The translations under genes and the position numbers were made by a program. Below, one piece after another: positions 49,016 through 62,640 of a stretch of DNA of 64,000 bases. The stretch covers positions 854,501 to 918,500 of the forward strand of contig JACATO010000591.1 of assembly GCA_018389105.1 (NCBI GenBank). Direction: 5' to 3'. The stretch comes from Nautilus pompilius. Its lineage: Eukaryota > Mollusca > Cephalopoda > Nautilida > Nautilidae. Numbering within the stretch: the stretch's first letter is position 1; each line of letters opens with the position of its first letter. The notes under the pieces were generated by a model. That model searched no databases. It saw nothing but the letters and a program-made list of their open reading frames with translations, and was not told the DNA's origin.

Positions 49016-52000
49016 GGAACATTTAGTACAATAGGTTTACTCAGCTCTGCCCCGTAGGTGAGACAAAGACAAACAGCAACCTGATCACTAATTTAGACTG
49101 ATTATGTAACAATAAAACCCAAAATAGTCGGTAAGTTAAAGGATAGACAGACTTACTGGTGTCTTGAAGGGAAGAACACAAGCGGCGGAGAATCGGTTCT
49201 CTAGCAAGCTACTTACTTCTCATCTATTGCATCTGCATGCATTTTATACGCGGAGAACATCTTCAGTAACCCTGACGGCCCCTCCTGGTTGGCCCATCTC
49301 TACATCCTGTACGGCTGACAGATGTGATCTAGAGCAGACCCACTATTTGGTGCACAAAACCCGGGAAGTATCTGATAGTGTTTGGATTGATTGATTCGTG
49401 TTCAGAGCGAGAATGGGTCCGGATGATTCCACCTACCGATCTATGGCTGGCTGCACTATCGAACCATTTTTTTTATTTCGGCTGTTATTCTGCTTACGTA
49501 CGAATCAACAATAAAACCGTACATATATCTGAAAAAGTATCGTGCTATTGTAAGGAACCAGAGAACTATTCTGAGGCACATGTCTCTTTTTTTGTCTCAG
49601 CATGGTCAGCGCCATGATTTTACCCGTGGCAGCCCGCAATAAGGACAGGTACCACAAGAGACAAATCTTTCTTCTTTACTTCCTTTGCCCGTATCTTTTA
49701 AAAACCTGCAGCTGTCAGTACTCAACCGGACCACAGCTCGGGGTAGTTTTCTGTTTTTACCTTAAGAGAGAAGCTTTCAAACCCCCGTCATCTATGTTGT
49801 TGTTGTCTGTTTTTCTATTTCCATTTTACAGATCGTGAATCTACTGAAGCGACACGTTCTCTGTCGTTCTTCTATCGTCCAAATCGGAGAAACACAAACA
49901 AAAGTCGAGTTAGTCGTAAACACGAACGTACAGCTCATCTTTGGCGATGGAATTGTGCCACGGATAATATGAATAAACTTCGGGTAAAGATGGAGACCTG
50001 CGTCTAGAAAATGTAGTTTTGTTGGCTGAGGATAACTTTTAAATCTGGAAAATCCAGAACACTTGGCATTATCTTTGAAAGAAATGTATAGACTACTACG
50101 CCTTGAGGGAAGTTCACCTCTGACTGAACCAGATGACAGGGATGTATTGTGTTTCAGAGACAGATGGTTTAATATCATACCCAGGATGTTTTTCAAAATA
50201 TCGAGACGTTAGACGTTGATTTACAGCTTTGACTTTATAAACGGCCGCTTGTGTCAAAAGATGGGCACAGGTATGTATATCTAAGGAATAGATATCCGGT
50301 AACCTAAACGTTCCCTTTCACATCAATCTTTCCGAATAACGGCTGGTGCCCGGGAGAACTTTTCTGGACCCTATTTGGTTTGTACAAGAAATCAGCTCAT
50401 TGACATTACAGCGTGAGATTGCATTTTGACGACAGCTAAAGTAAAATCCATTTAATTTATGTCAGGTGGAAACTAATTCTAAGATCCCGGTTGGTCACCT
50501 GACTCTCTTTAAGGGGGTCGGGACATCGACGGCTGCCGGTACGAGTAGAGGGGCTCCAGAAATAACACCCACGGCGACATTATAGGGAAAACAAGCACAT
50601 CCATTACAAACTACCAATAGAATTTCTAAAAGAAATAATAAACTGACGTAAATCGAAGAGGCCGAGATCCGGTCCTCGCTGATTATCCCCCCTGAGGTCG
50701 ACGGGCGCAGAGATGGCCCCCAGGAAATGGCGTTTGCGGGGCCCGGCCCCGTGGAAGAGAGCGGTGGAGCTGTTTCTAGGGTCTTCGAGGAAAACTGGGA
50801 GTGGTCCACGGCGCGGTCGGGCTGAAGACTGTTCTATGGGACCCTGTCCGAACCTTAAACCTGTTCTACCTGGGGCCCGCCCTTTATTATCGCGACCTCT
50901 AGAACCAGGGGCCCGGTTCGCGAGTGGAGGAGGGACCAACCCCCAGCCGTTCTTTCGGGCGCCCGCCTGAGGCTGTTGGTTTGAAGGTAGCTCTCTCCAT
51001 CTTCTGCACAGAACGAAAGCCCTGAACAAAGAACAGATAGTTGGACGGGTGGCTGGCTATGTAAGCCGTCTGTCCGGTCTTCTACCCGCACTGTGAACGA
51101 ACTCGTGTACCCAGGTGTTTCGCACGTAACCCTGAGCCTCTGGGCAGCCACCACCACCATTCAGGTAACTCTTGGTGGACACGTCCATCTGCGAGCTCAG
51201 ATCGACCGTACATGTGTTTTACAGTTCCGCATTCAGAAAATCTACATGAAATATGCATTTATAAAAGAAACTCTGCCCTCCTGCATAGGAAAAGAGAAGA
51301 GTTGAGTTCTAATAGGGGCTTTCTACGGTAGATGTGGGACTAACCCCTGACACCAGGAGGTGGACCCAGAGCCAAATCCTGTGGCACACCATTAAAGAAT
51401 TCACTCTGTCGCCGTCTCTTTTAAGGTCCTCCCAATTTTGTCAGCTTCTCTCCTCCTACCTGTCTGAGCCAAGCCATTATTTATGTTACTAGCCTTCCAA
51501 AAGTTAAGTTTCGTATTTCTGTTCTTTTTAGGCAAAATTTCATGATCAAGGTTAAGAAATCTATTTCTAGCTTTGCTAAATGATCTTTGTGGAATGAATA
51601 TATGGCCAGACATGGCCAGGAGTTCTGCGTCACCCTAGAAATAAGGATAACGAAATCTGCGCTTATGGCTCGACACTGTACCCACTTCAAGTCTCACTCG
51701 TCATCATGCTTCATAAAGGTCTTTTCAGAAACCATGTAGTTGCAGCGCAAAACAGTAACACTTCAGCACACTAACATAATATTATCATGTAAATGCAGTG
51801 GGTTAAATTAGAAAATTAAAGCATGATGAAAATCCTTTGGTCATGACTGTAGATCTTAAGCATTTTTTAATCTTAATTTTCTCATCGCATTAACTTAAAT
51901 TAATATCATCTTTATTTAAAACCCAATTTCTTTACGCACATTTAATGATATTTTTGAATTTAAAATTCTAGAGAACTGTGGCCCCCTATATGTCATTGGT

Positions 52001-53289
52001 TACAAAATATCTACTGTATTTATGAAGTCAATGTTTGAAACAAATGCTCTAATATTGCATGATTTTGTGTTGAACTAAAAATTATTCCTGATAAAAATGT
52101 AACACGAGTAAAGTTAGCATTTATTATTGCTAAAACTGTTTTCATCTAAATTTGTTCATTTCAAGATAGTTAAAATCCCCTCTATTTAGATCATTTTTCT
52201 CATTTAAATAATCTGAAATACAGCAAAAAATTGTTATCATTATCAAAATCTGAACCCCTGTAGATAATACCTATGGTTAGTTAAACATCTCATTCCATGA
52301 AATAAATTAACAGATAGCTGTTCAAATATAATGCAACACTTCCAGCAGTTCTCTCATTTCAAACCATCATGTATAAATATAGTCTCTGATAATTTATTAA
52401 TGTTATTTAGTACCAAAATTTCAAAGTTATATACTGTTAAGAGAACTTTCAGTGCCCAATATCTTGATGCATCCATTTTAAAGATTAAACTACTCTCAAG
52501 TATATAATAAAATTGTTTTTTTTTTCTCACTCATAAAACTTTTTAGTGATTTACTTAATTTTTTTTCACTATGGTTTCATTATAAATAATAAGCCCCTGC
52601 CTTCTTTTCTGTGAATACAAATTTAAAGGTTGTGAATACTTTAGTGAGTTGGTGTATTCTTGGTTTTACCTGATTTTGAGAGTAAAAATTCATATTTTGA
52701 AATAATTAGTTTACACGTTTTCCCAATTCTCCATGACAGATATAAGATGATGATCTAGGTAGGAGATTAGCATCCTGCTAATTCAGGTGAAATATACTTC
52801 TTGTGCTGTATACAAATCCCTAAGGATTGAAAAACTCTTTCTAATAGTCAAGGAACCTAACACTTACTTCAGCTTGGAATTTATCAAACAGACATGTGGT
52901 TTAAACTCATAATTACTCCTAAACATTGGCAGGAACCTCGAAATTTATGAAGAATAACCAAATGAGAGAGAGAGAGATTGTAGCCAATTCTTTATATCAA
53001 AGGACTCTGTAGATGCAGTTAAAAAGTGGCTCCAGAGACTTTGTGCGTTCTATCTTTCATGGCTATTAGGCCCACCAAAGCCAGAATACAGGGGCACAGA
53101 GACCAGCTAGAGAAGTTATATGGTTGAGAGAGATAACTGTGTCAAGCAGACAATGTGGTCCATCATTGAGACTATAAAAGACACGAACCGGGAACTCTGC
53201 AAACAGGTTCACCCAGTAAAATATGGGCATCCCTGATGACTCATAGGAAAGTTTAAATATTTTAAAAGTAACCCCTGATTGGGCAGGAA
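49016..53289. other. Intergenic; CpG-rich to AT-rich transition near 51.7 kb
   Basis: 49016-51700 is CpG-containing. It includes GC-rich open frames on both strands at 50500-51030 that resemble no known family, and one exon-like segment after a strong splice-acceptor tract at 49800-49831. From about 51700 rightward the sequence is AT-rich and CpG-poor, with no gene signal up to the SINE at 53290. Confidence 0.35.
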
Positions 53290-53460
53290 ACCTGGTGGCT
53301 CAGTAGGTTAAGCAGCTAGTGAAAAAAAATACAACCGACAGGTTGCAGGTTTGAGCCATTAAAAATGTCAGCTGCAACTAAAATCAACACCAGGGTTTGC
53401 AACCCAGGAATGGTGGCAGGGAACAATTTCTGAAGTAGGTAGGTTAGCTAGTTCTTTTAC
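53290..53460 (+). repeat. tRNA-derived SINE
   Basis: The head has a pol III A box TGGCTCAGTAGG (53296-53307) and a B box GGTTTGAGCC (53348-53357) about 40 bp apart, the internal promoter of tRNA genes. An A-rich insertion interrupts the anticodon arm, so it is not a functional tRNA. A body of about 100 bp follows (GGTTTGCAACCCAGGAATGG region). Neither an RT-recognition tail nor target duplications were resolved. Confidence 0.7.
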
Positions 53461-55095
53461 CATAATACAAAGATGGAAAAAATCTGGAATAACCTTATTT
53501 CTGTATTATTGTTCATTGTACAATATCTGAAAATAGTCTGCTTCTAAGCTTTTCTGACGAAAAAGAGTTACCCGCTCTTTAGTAGTCAAATGGAAAAAAA
53601 TCTGGATTCAACTGATATCTATGACACTATAATTTTCACAGTAGCAAAAATGAAATGAGGGAGGAAAAATCTTTATCTGAGTAAATTTTATTTTGGAAAA
53701 TATAAACATCTTTTTTTTTTTTGTTTTTGTTGCAGATATAAACTGATGTCTGTCAGAAAAGTGCATAACTTGGTACATAGTGCAGTATCTATAATCAAGT
53801 TGACAAGATAGATATGACTACAGAATATCAGGTATAAAGATGAGAATGTTATCCTCATTCAAAGTGAAACTGGACTGTTTAGCACTTAAGAAATAAAAAG
53901 CATTAGTAAGATGTAGGATAACACTAATTATGACAAATGTTAATAGTTATAACAGCATGCTTTATTTTTTACATCAGTTTCATGTTGATAGAAATGACAT
54001 CAAAGTTGCTTCCCTGATGCTTCTGCTGCTAGCGGGCAGTCTCTGATGCGGGACAAATGTTTCTGAAACATACAACAGTTTATCATGAAGTGCATTCTAA
54101 AGCAAATGTTCATGCATTGTTCTTGAGAGAGACAAAAATATGATTAATTGTTCAAACTATCAGCTCTCTATTTTCTTTATTTATGCATCCACAGTAATCA
54201 GTAAATTAAAATTTGTAAGCTTAAGCCCAGTAGCCATACAATATTTTGCGTAACTACCGGCCTTAACAGCAGTCTCTCTCCCACTAAAACATGCTTCCCT
54301 TCCAAGCTGGAGAAGAGGTCATTAAAAACTTATGGTTATTTGAAAACTCTACTATAAATTTTATCATCTTCAGCCATTAAAATACAAAATTAAACTATTT
54401 ATTAATATTAGAAATTGTACTAATTTTTATCTAGAAGAAAGAAAGATCTTAGTCCAGAAATTCTAATCTGTAAAGGCCACTGTACCAAATCTGTCCACAA
54501 TTTTAGGTATCCTGGGTTTTAATGGCTTTTCATTTGTAATAAACTAAACTAAAAGAAGATACAAGCAAGTATGGGAGTGATTACCAGAGGGAGCCTGAAG
54601 AAGTTGTAGAGGATACAAGGAGTGCTTTCACAAGATCTATAATGTAATGTACTTGTTGCTAAAACTAAAGGTAAAAGTTCTAATCCCACCTGACTCCATC
54701 ACCTTGTATTTTGCTTTTGTTTCTATCTGAAGGAAAATCCAAGGTTTTCATAGTCGTGTCACAATGACACAGCAATGTAGATTATAGAAGTTTCTTCAGT
54801 GTGCATAGAGAGATAATATAATACTTTTGTTTCTTTCTTTCCTCCCAAAACTTTAGAGATTTCTTATGTCAAAGATGGTTCAACACATTAAACTCACTTT
54901 AAACAGTACATTCTCGATGTCTTCAACATCAGTGTATAGCCAAACCAATAGATACTAAGTTAGCACTCTCAGACAACCTGTTCAATTTAACAGCTATTAT
55001 GTGGAAGATAACTCCCACCAAAAGCCTGACTATAGCTAGGCAGTTAAACACAGATAGCGCCTACCTCCTATATACACGCACTATGTACACAGCGT

Positions 55096-58000
55096 CTAGA
55101 ACCGTTTTAGAAATTCCTCTGCGCTCAGGCGAGCTCGTGAGTTCACCGCCAATTTCATTTCACTGATCTCTTTGTCTATCTCTTCCATAAAGTGTATTAC
55201 AAAGTCCACCAACTTGTTTTTGAACATCTGCTCTGTATGGAAATTGGTGATCAAGAAACTAATATCATAACCCTGAAAGAAACAGCAATGGGAAGAAATT
55301 TCAATAAAACTTGTCACAATGGCAGGTGTTTTCACAACACACTGGATTATTTCTTAAAACAACCGTCTCTCTTCATTTGTATGCTCAGTTTTCACGCTAG
55401 TCATCACAAGAAATCGTTATTTAAAATGACTTAGCTGAAAAAGTAAAAGGACGATTTAATCACATGCTTGTAATAAACAAACTAGCATTTGTTAACTACA
55501 AAAACGATATTAAGTGAGAACCGAAAAGATATAGCTCATGGCAAAAGATGGATAAATACAAACAATAGAAAATTATTTCCATCTAAAAAAACAAAACAAA
55601 AAAAACTGGAAAGAAAGGAAATTCCTAAGATGGTAACCCTCAGGTCAATGTATCAAACTGCTCCTGCAAAAAGTCTTGGGATTTTTATGAAGTTCAATTT
55701 CTAAACTTTCAAAAAGAAAACAAATATTTCTATGATTAGAATTAGAAGCCATGCGCCTTTAAAAACGTTAAATCTTTAAATCTTAGTCTGCTGCAAACAA
55801 ATGATTCTCACTTTTTTAGCCATATCTAAAATATTTTATAATTCAGAGAATAATGAATGTCTTTCATACAAAAGGCACCAGTAATAATAACCTATTAAAA
55901 AAAAGCCTGAAGGTTATTTGGACAACTTGAAGCCAGTGTTTGTGTTAAACGGTTAAAAAAATTATCCAATTATATTAATTATGCTCAGTCACACTGACTT
56001 TAGGTACTTCATTTAAGCTGTTGATTTACTGAACAAGTCTTTGCAGCATGGTAAGAGAAGCGAAGCCGCAGTACTACGATACCAAGGTAGTATGAATGGT
56101 TCTCATTTGATGAAATTGAAGACAAATTTTAAAAAAAATTTTCTTTTTCTTTTTTAACTGTCTGCTGAGATCCTGGCAAATTAAACTGAGAAAAAATCAG
56201 ATCTATAAAGTAGAGAAATATTCAACATTAGTAGTCCTTATACCTGATGACAAAGTATGAACAGCCCTGAATGCGATTAGATGCTAAACAGATATGAAAC
56301 TTGAATTAAATCTGCTCTCACTGAGAATATTAGGAATTGTGTGCTTTGTTGACAAGACTTAGAGAGTTAAACAACAATGGAAATGAACTATCAACAATGT
56401 TGTCTTAAGAAAAAAAGGAAATGTTTTTGACTTTCTGTTCTACCAATTTCACTTTATGGAAACAAATTTTTAAGTGGGTTTTTTCTTTGAGTAACACAGA
56501 GAAACTCAGCTTAAATTCACTCAATTTGATTTTCTAGATTTTAAAAATATTACTTAGTTTTATTAAAAGTTTTAATTTTACTAGTAGGTTGTAAAAATAA
56601 TTTAAAGGTAAACTCCTTTAAGCTATAATGGTATTTATAGTTTTATGAAGAAATTTTCAATTACCACATTTTGCATAAAAATTCCCACACATTCAAGAAT
56701 CTCTTCATTAAACAATTAGACTATTTATTCTTGAAGACAACAAAAGCTTTGGTTCCTCTTTATTTCCCATTGTTTTGTTTTCTTCTATAACTAGTGTTAT
56801 AAATACCAAGCATCATTTTCATTATTTGTGTTTTTCCTGCCCTGATTAGTTTTGTTTTTGAGTTGTTTTTTTTTTGTATTTTTATTTGAAATGCTAACTC
56901 TATAAGATGTTATTAACTTTACTTTGCGAAGTATGGCACTTAGTTCAAATTCTACTATAAACGTCTTTTTATAAATCTTTTTAAAGAAAAAAAAGGAAAA
57001 TTGTGGGGAACTCTACTCTAGTTCACACATGGCAGATGCTACTGACTGAAAATCACACCTGACTGCACCAGTGGCGTAACTAGGGGGGGGGGCACGTGCC
57101 CCTGGGCGCCGTTTTGAGGGGGGCACAAAATTGACCAAGCTCATCGGGACCAACTATCATGAATGGTGAGATATGTCGACGTTGACTTCGACAAAAGGAC
57201 TGTTCGTGTCCGAGAGTCCTTTCTTGGGTTCACCCTACTTGAAAAGAAAGATGCAGCCAGTATTGTGACATAATTTTGAAGGAATTGGAAGATGATGGCC
57301 TTGCACTGAGCGATTGCAAGGCACAATGTTACGACAATGCTGCGGTCATGGCCGGACACACCAGTGGAGTTCAGCAATGCATAGTGGACTTGAACGAAAA
57401 GGTGATATTTGTGAATTGCGGCAACCATTTGCTCAACCTTGTTGGTTTAAGTGCAGCAAAGAGCAGTTCTAAGATTATTTCATTTTTCAACGTCATCGAT
57501 TCCCCATTTGCGTTCTTTTCGCGATCAACACGGTGTTGGGAAAAGTTGAAGCAAGCCATCCCTTTTGTTCTCAAATCTCCATTGGACACCAGGTGGAGCG
57601 CAAGAGCAGATGCTGTGAAACATCTTGCAACATTCCTAAACAAAATTCTAAACCTTCTGCAAAATTTGGTAGATGATAACGATGAGACATCTGACACACG
57701 CTGTGATGCTGACCATCTTTTAAGCCAAATGCTGGTCTTCCATTTCTTTGCATTGCTTGAATTTTGGAACAGGATTCTCGCTCGAATCAACCGGGTTCAG
57801 AAACGGCTACAAGATCCAACGATGAACTTCCGGGATGCCGCAGATGATATCAAAGCCCTTCAGCAGCATTTCTTGGATAATGGAAATGCTCTTGTCCACC
57901 AATCTCTAAATGAAGGCATTGAGCTTAGTCAACAATGGAACGTTGACATCAACAAACGTTGTGGAAGACCAAAACGACAGCCTTCTGATAATTCCGAAGA

Positions 58001-61000
58001 TGAAACATCAGCACCAACCAAAGAGATAGAACAAATCATGAAGAATGTTCTTCATTGTCTTCAATCTGAAATGCAGGATACATTCGCCCGCTTACACAAT
58101 ACTGACACAAAGTTTGGTTTTCTCCTTGATGTTCGTACTCTATGTTATCCCTCACTTCCAGACAACGTTGCACTTCGATCAAAATGCGCTTCGTTGGCTA
58201 ATCATTACAGTGCTGACATTGACGGCGAGGAGCTCTTCAGAGAAATCATTGACTGCCGGGCGTTGTTGTCCATTTGCGCCAAAGTTTCAATATCAAGACC
58301 GGAACATCTCCTCAAATTTATTGTTCAATACGGAGATAACAGCGTCTTTCCTAATTTGCACATTGGTCTTCAGATTATGTTAACAATAGCCATTTCAATT
58401 GGAAGCTGCGAAAGGTCATTCAGCAAACTCAAGCTAATTTTGTCATATTTGCGGACATCGATGTCTCAAAGCCGCCTGCGTGACTTTGCCCTCCTCAGCA
58501 TCGAAAGCGAAGAAACAAACACAACCGATTTTGAAGACATAATCTATCAATTTGCATCAATGAAAGCTAGAAAAATCCCTTTGTAAATACTTTTTGTTAC
58601 TCTTTTGTTCCATTTCAATTCATAAGAGTATTTTTAGATTATGCATTCATGGTATTTTCAATAGTTAGTACTTGGGATAAAGTTAACTTTAAAAAATCCT
58701 TAGAGGGGTTAAATCGGACTACTGTCTATGAATTCTTAGTTCATAGATTTTTGAAGTAACTAACCTAACCCATTTAGCTCTAGAGGGCATAAAGTTAGGA
58801 ATATCCGTACTTCATTTCAGCAGATAAACGGAATTTGACAAGAATAATTTCTTTGCTTAACAGGTACATGACAGTATAAGCATTTTAATATGATACTTGC
58901 AAGAACAACTCATTTGTTCATTGCTTTTTCAGGTATGTCCTATAAAAAGGACGGTTTGGAATTAGTGGGTTGAATATTACGGAGCAGTAATAATATTGGG
59001 CAAAATTAGAAAAATAAAATGAAATGATTTAGTTACTTATAACTCATAAGTAATAAATAATAGGTCGATTTTTTATTTGGGGGGGGGCACAAATTTCGAG
59101 CTTGCCCCCGGGCGCCATTTACCTTAGATACGCCTCTGGACTGCACCACAGTCATATTTATAATTCAAAATTTAATAGAAAATTTTACTACTCGTCAGTG
59201 AATTTCCGCACACTCAGAATACTACCGGTGGCAACGTGCAGCACTCCTGACTTTAACCAGCCTCATCTTTTTCCAATGTCAAAGTAGCAAGTAAATAATT
59301 TTGCTAATATTTTCAGCAGTTACTCTGTATATACCACCAGAGGTGCATTTGCATCCCTCTACTCTTCAAACCTGTATTACTTACACAGACGGAATCATAG
59401 GGGCTATGACACACAGTACCTCCCTTGTTAATAGAACTCTTTGTAATGACAGACCTGAATGTCGCTTAAAACACAGGGGGTTTACTATTTCATGAATTGC
59501 GCTATAATTTCACCACAAACACATTCCCAATGACACAAACTGAATGTTACTTTAAAAATTCAATCAGTACTACAACTGCTAATATGCTAGCAAGCACACA
59601 AAAAAATAAGTACCTCAACTGGCTTTCTTCGTAGAACGATAAAATTTTCTGCTCTCATCATCATAAACCTCATAAATTTATGGCACAATATTTTCTCAAT
59701 TTCATCAGCCTGAAAATAAACAATTTTTATAGCAAGCAGCAAAGAAAAATAACAATCATAACCATTTTCTCTCAAAATCTAACTTGACAGGCACTGTCTC
59801 ACACATTTAAATTAAGATTCATAGCTAATGGATGGTAATTAGCAAGCCAATACATTTGATAGTGATCATGCAACATGCACTGTTTACAGTAAAGATACTG
59901 TATTTATAAAATATTAAAAGAATGGAATTGGAAGTAAAATCTGCTACTAAGGTGCTTCCTAACCAAGTCTAGAGAGTCTATTTTAGTGTTCAAATTTTGA
60001 TGCCCTACTTAAATAAAGATTACTGCTCAAATTGTGAATAAATTTAGTATATTTGTAAACGTCATACTAATAATGCTGTGATCATTATTCTATAGTATAT
60101 TATTTTTCAATCTCAAGAGGTAACTAATTTAAAGATATTTTGTTTGAATTTTTTGTTGTTATTCTAATACGTTTTTTCCACACTGCGTCATATGCCTGTG
60201 TACGTATGCTAATTGCTTGAAATAGTTGGATGGCTGTTCTATCAACGTCTTTTTATTTTTGGTATATTTTAGAGTCCAGTTGTTGGGTTTGTCTTTGCCA
60301 CCCATAATTGGTGCAACTTGTAACACTGACACTGCACACTAAGTGATAAAATGATGTACCAGTCAGGGATGTCGGTTTTCCCACTTTTAAAAGTTAAATA
60401 GAAAGTTACTTTTTCTAAATGGGAGCCTATGCTACTAGACAGAGTTAGGAAAACATGTTCTCGACAAAACCGTTTCTTTAAGCTGCCACACTTACCTGCT
60501 TGATTGATATGCTAATTCGCAAAGAATTTATGGATCCTTCTATCAATACTTTCTCTTTCTCATTCCGACTGATGACCACTGGTGTCAATAACAACTCTTT
60601 GCTAGTCCTGCAAATGAAAACTTCTTCTAATTTCTGTCAAGATGCAGTTCATTTTTTCAACCATCTACTAATATCAGATCATAGCCAGTCAGCTAGATGG
60701 AATGACAAATAATTTTTTTTGGAAATTTTCATGAAAAAAAAAAACTAATTACTTCTATTATTAGTAAAATAGAATTTGAATGCACAAATTCTGGGCATTT
60801 CCAATATACATATATATATATATATGTTGCTGATGAAATTTAAAAGTGAAAGCATATTTACATACACAATAAACAGTTATACTACAGTCTTTTAGATTTT
60901 TAAACTTTCTACCTAAGGTTATTGTTTAGCTGCTATAGAATGCTGTAGGAAATGCTCAATAACTTCCTATAAGATTACAAATTTTGGCCTTTATTTAAAT

Positions 61001-61147
61001 ATATCGCCATGGTGGATTTAAAACTTACTTGACTTCGACTTCTGGTTTATTGTGCCGTTCCACAACTTGGGACTCGAAGTTCTGCAGGCACATGGCAGCT
61101 GTTAGCGTGTGCTTCACAGCAGTCAGGTAAGGTCTTAAAGTGGCAGC
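55096..61147 (-). CDS. ARPC4: Actin-related protein 2/3 complex subunit 4 (ARPC4, p20)
   Basis: ARPC4 is a core scaffold subunit of the Arp2/3 complex, which nucleates branched actin. Four coding exons on the minus strand join cleanly: 61147-61029, 60607-60496, 59709-59614 and 55272-55096, all with AG/GT borders and stop TAG at 55096-55098. They encode 167 residues; with the start Met expected from a tiny upstream exon, the protein is 168 residues, the usual family length. Recognised blocks include [71 protein letters not shown] and [20 protein letters not shown]. There are no stops or frameshifts, so the gene looks functional. The first exon, which would carry the ATG right before a donor, was not located to the right of 61147. 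The last intron (4.3 kb) contains a hAT transposon. Confidence 0.97.
57069..59138 (+). mobile_element. hAT transposon with perfect 8-bp target duplication
   Basis: The left end is CAGTGGCGTAACTAGGG at 57069. The right end, read inward from 59138, is CAGAGGCGTATCTAAGG, giving imperfect terminal inverted repeats of the hAT type. GACTGCAC flanks both ends exactly (57061-57068 and 59139-59146), the 8-bp target duplication diagnostic of hAT. Subterminal G-runs and GGCGCC-containing segments are mirrored at both ends. At 2.07 kb with a 5'-truncated transposase it is probably not autonomous. It lies in the last intron of ARPC4, on the opposite strand to that gene. The intact duplication points to recent insertion. 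Confidence 0.95.
57276..58586 (+). pseudogene. ZMYM1-like hAT transposase, N-terminus lost
   Basis: One open frame of 436 codons contains [19 protein letters not shown], then [18 protein letters not shown], and the C-terminal dimerisation block [20 protein letters not shown], typical of ZMYM1/DUF4371-type hAT transposases. Upstream, [19 protein letters not shown] continues the protein in a different frame (about 57170-57270) and meets a TAA at 57271, so a frameshift lies near 57268. The N-terminal zinc finger and early catalytic part are absent. The long clean frame fits a young copy that was deleted before or during its last move. Confidence 0.85.
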
Positions 61148-62449
61148 CTGTCAACCAAAGGCAACATGCGTAATTAATGCGAGAAAAATAAGCTGCCAAA
61201 CATTTAGTACAAAAAAAAACAAACAAAAAACATCATTTATTTTAAGTAAAAAATTGTTTGAAATACAGAGAAAAAGAAGACAAAAAGAGCGGTGTGTGTG
61301 TGTGTGCTGTGCTATTGTGCATTAGCAGCGAGGGATGATGGCCAACCATGACCAACACAAACCCATCAGGGCAACTTAAGTAATGGAAGAAAACAACAGT
61401 AATGATAGCATCTTCTGAAAATAAAAAGCATTAACTAAAAAAAAAAAAAAAGGACGACGAAAGACACAAAATCCACACAATGCCATAAAATTAAAAGCAA
61501 GATTAATTTAGAGCACTTAGAAGTAAACTGCTCTGTGTTTTGTCCTGGACTCGGGCTTAAATCTACAATGTAGCCCAAATCAGCAAGTATGGAAGAAGTT
61601 GGAAAACATCTACCAGTAAAGAAAAGCAGATGGTAAAGCAACTAAAGAATCTGCAGAACAAACATGAACCTGAACCTAGTTTTCTTTATCCTTAATTTGA
61701 TGCTCTTAAATACTACATCCAGGTGACTATGCATATTCTTCCCTCTCCATATTTTTAAAAATAGCAACTAAAATGAAATGATCCTTAGATTTAGAACTCT
61801 TTAATGACAGATCTTTGGAACCTGTGATATTGGATAGAACTATAATTTTAGAAAAATCTCTGCTTAAAATACCACAATCCATGCATTCTTGGATTGCATA
61901 TACAGGAAAACTGTATTCATTCCTACAAATTGTAACAATTAATTCTATGATTTTCTGCTAAATATGTAACAAAAAATAGCAATTCTTTGCTCAAACCTCG
62001 CTTAATACATCTCAATCTTTTTGAATCAAACTAGGGAAGAAAAACTTTAAATTTTCCCCATCTGTATAATTTCATGTATTGGATTCAATCTCATTCTAAT
62101 TTTCATTTTATATTTACCTGAAATATGAACTTTTGAATTATTTTTCAGTTATTTACAAATTTCTTTGGATCTACAGTTACAAAAATATTAATATAATTTA
62201 TACAGAGCTGGAAATAAATAAATAGACATCCAAGTTTGAAAGAAGACCGGTTTATTCTGGAACAATGCATAGCAATGGAAAAATATGAATGGAGTTAATA
62301 TTTTCTGACACAGCAGTTTGCCTTTTTTTTTTCAGGCAGCAACATACTGACACTTTGTTGCATGTATAAGATCAGCCATCCTGATAAGTAAAATTGTAGT
62401 TCATTCCTGACAAAGAATGTGTATTAGCAAGTCCTGTGTATATATATAT

Positions 62450-62640
62450 GGGATCAGTTGAGGAAATCCCACATGCACTCAATGGAATTGATGTGCAGTG
62501 ACTGGCAAGGCCATGGTAGAGTTGTCATTTTGACTCTCTTCAGCTTTGCATTGCATGGAAGGTGTAAGCTAAAACAACAACTGTCTCCTTTTAAAATGAC
62601 CATTGGTCAGAAGTTAGTTCTTCCATAGGCCATCAACTGT
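62450..62640 (-). pseudogene. Tc1-like transposase C-terminal relic
   Basis: Minus-strand translation gives TTLPWPCQSLHINSIECMWD followed by FLN and a stop, matching the Tc1 family block 'V..LPWPA.SPDLNPIEHLWD.L'. About 30 residues before it, ILKGDSCC lies where Tc1 proteins have the catalytic 'QQDNAPCH'. The catalytic SPD motif reads SLH, so it is dead. A possible terminal repeat lies near 62200 (TACAGAGCTGG); the other end was not identified. Confidence 0.6.

Noticed and set aside
48479-49057. Arg/Glu-rich frames up to 192 codons
   Set aside because: All three forward frames are open across a (GA)n minisatellite; composition explains them.
50604-51029. 141-codon GC-rich minus-strand frame
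   Set aside because: Stop codons are rare in GC-rich sequence; other frames are also open and there is no family match.
54560-54720. Possible tRNA-like B box (GTTCTAATCCCACC)
   Set aside because: No convincing A box at the right distance and no cloverleaf arms were found.
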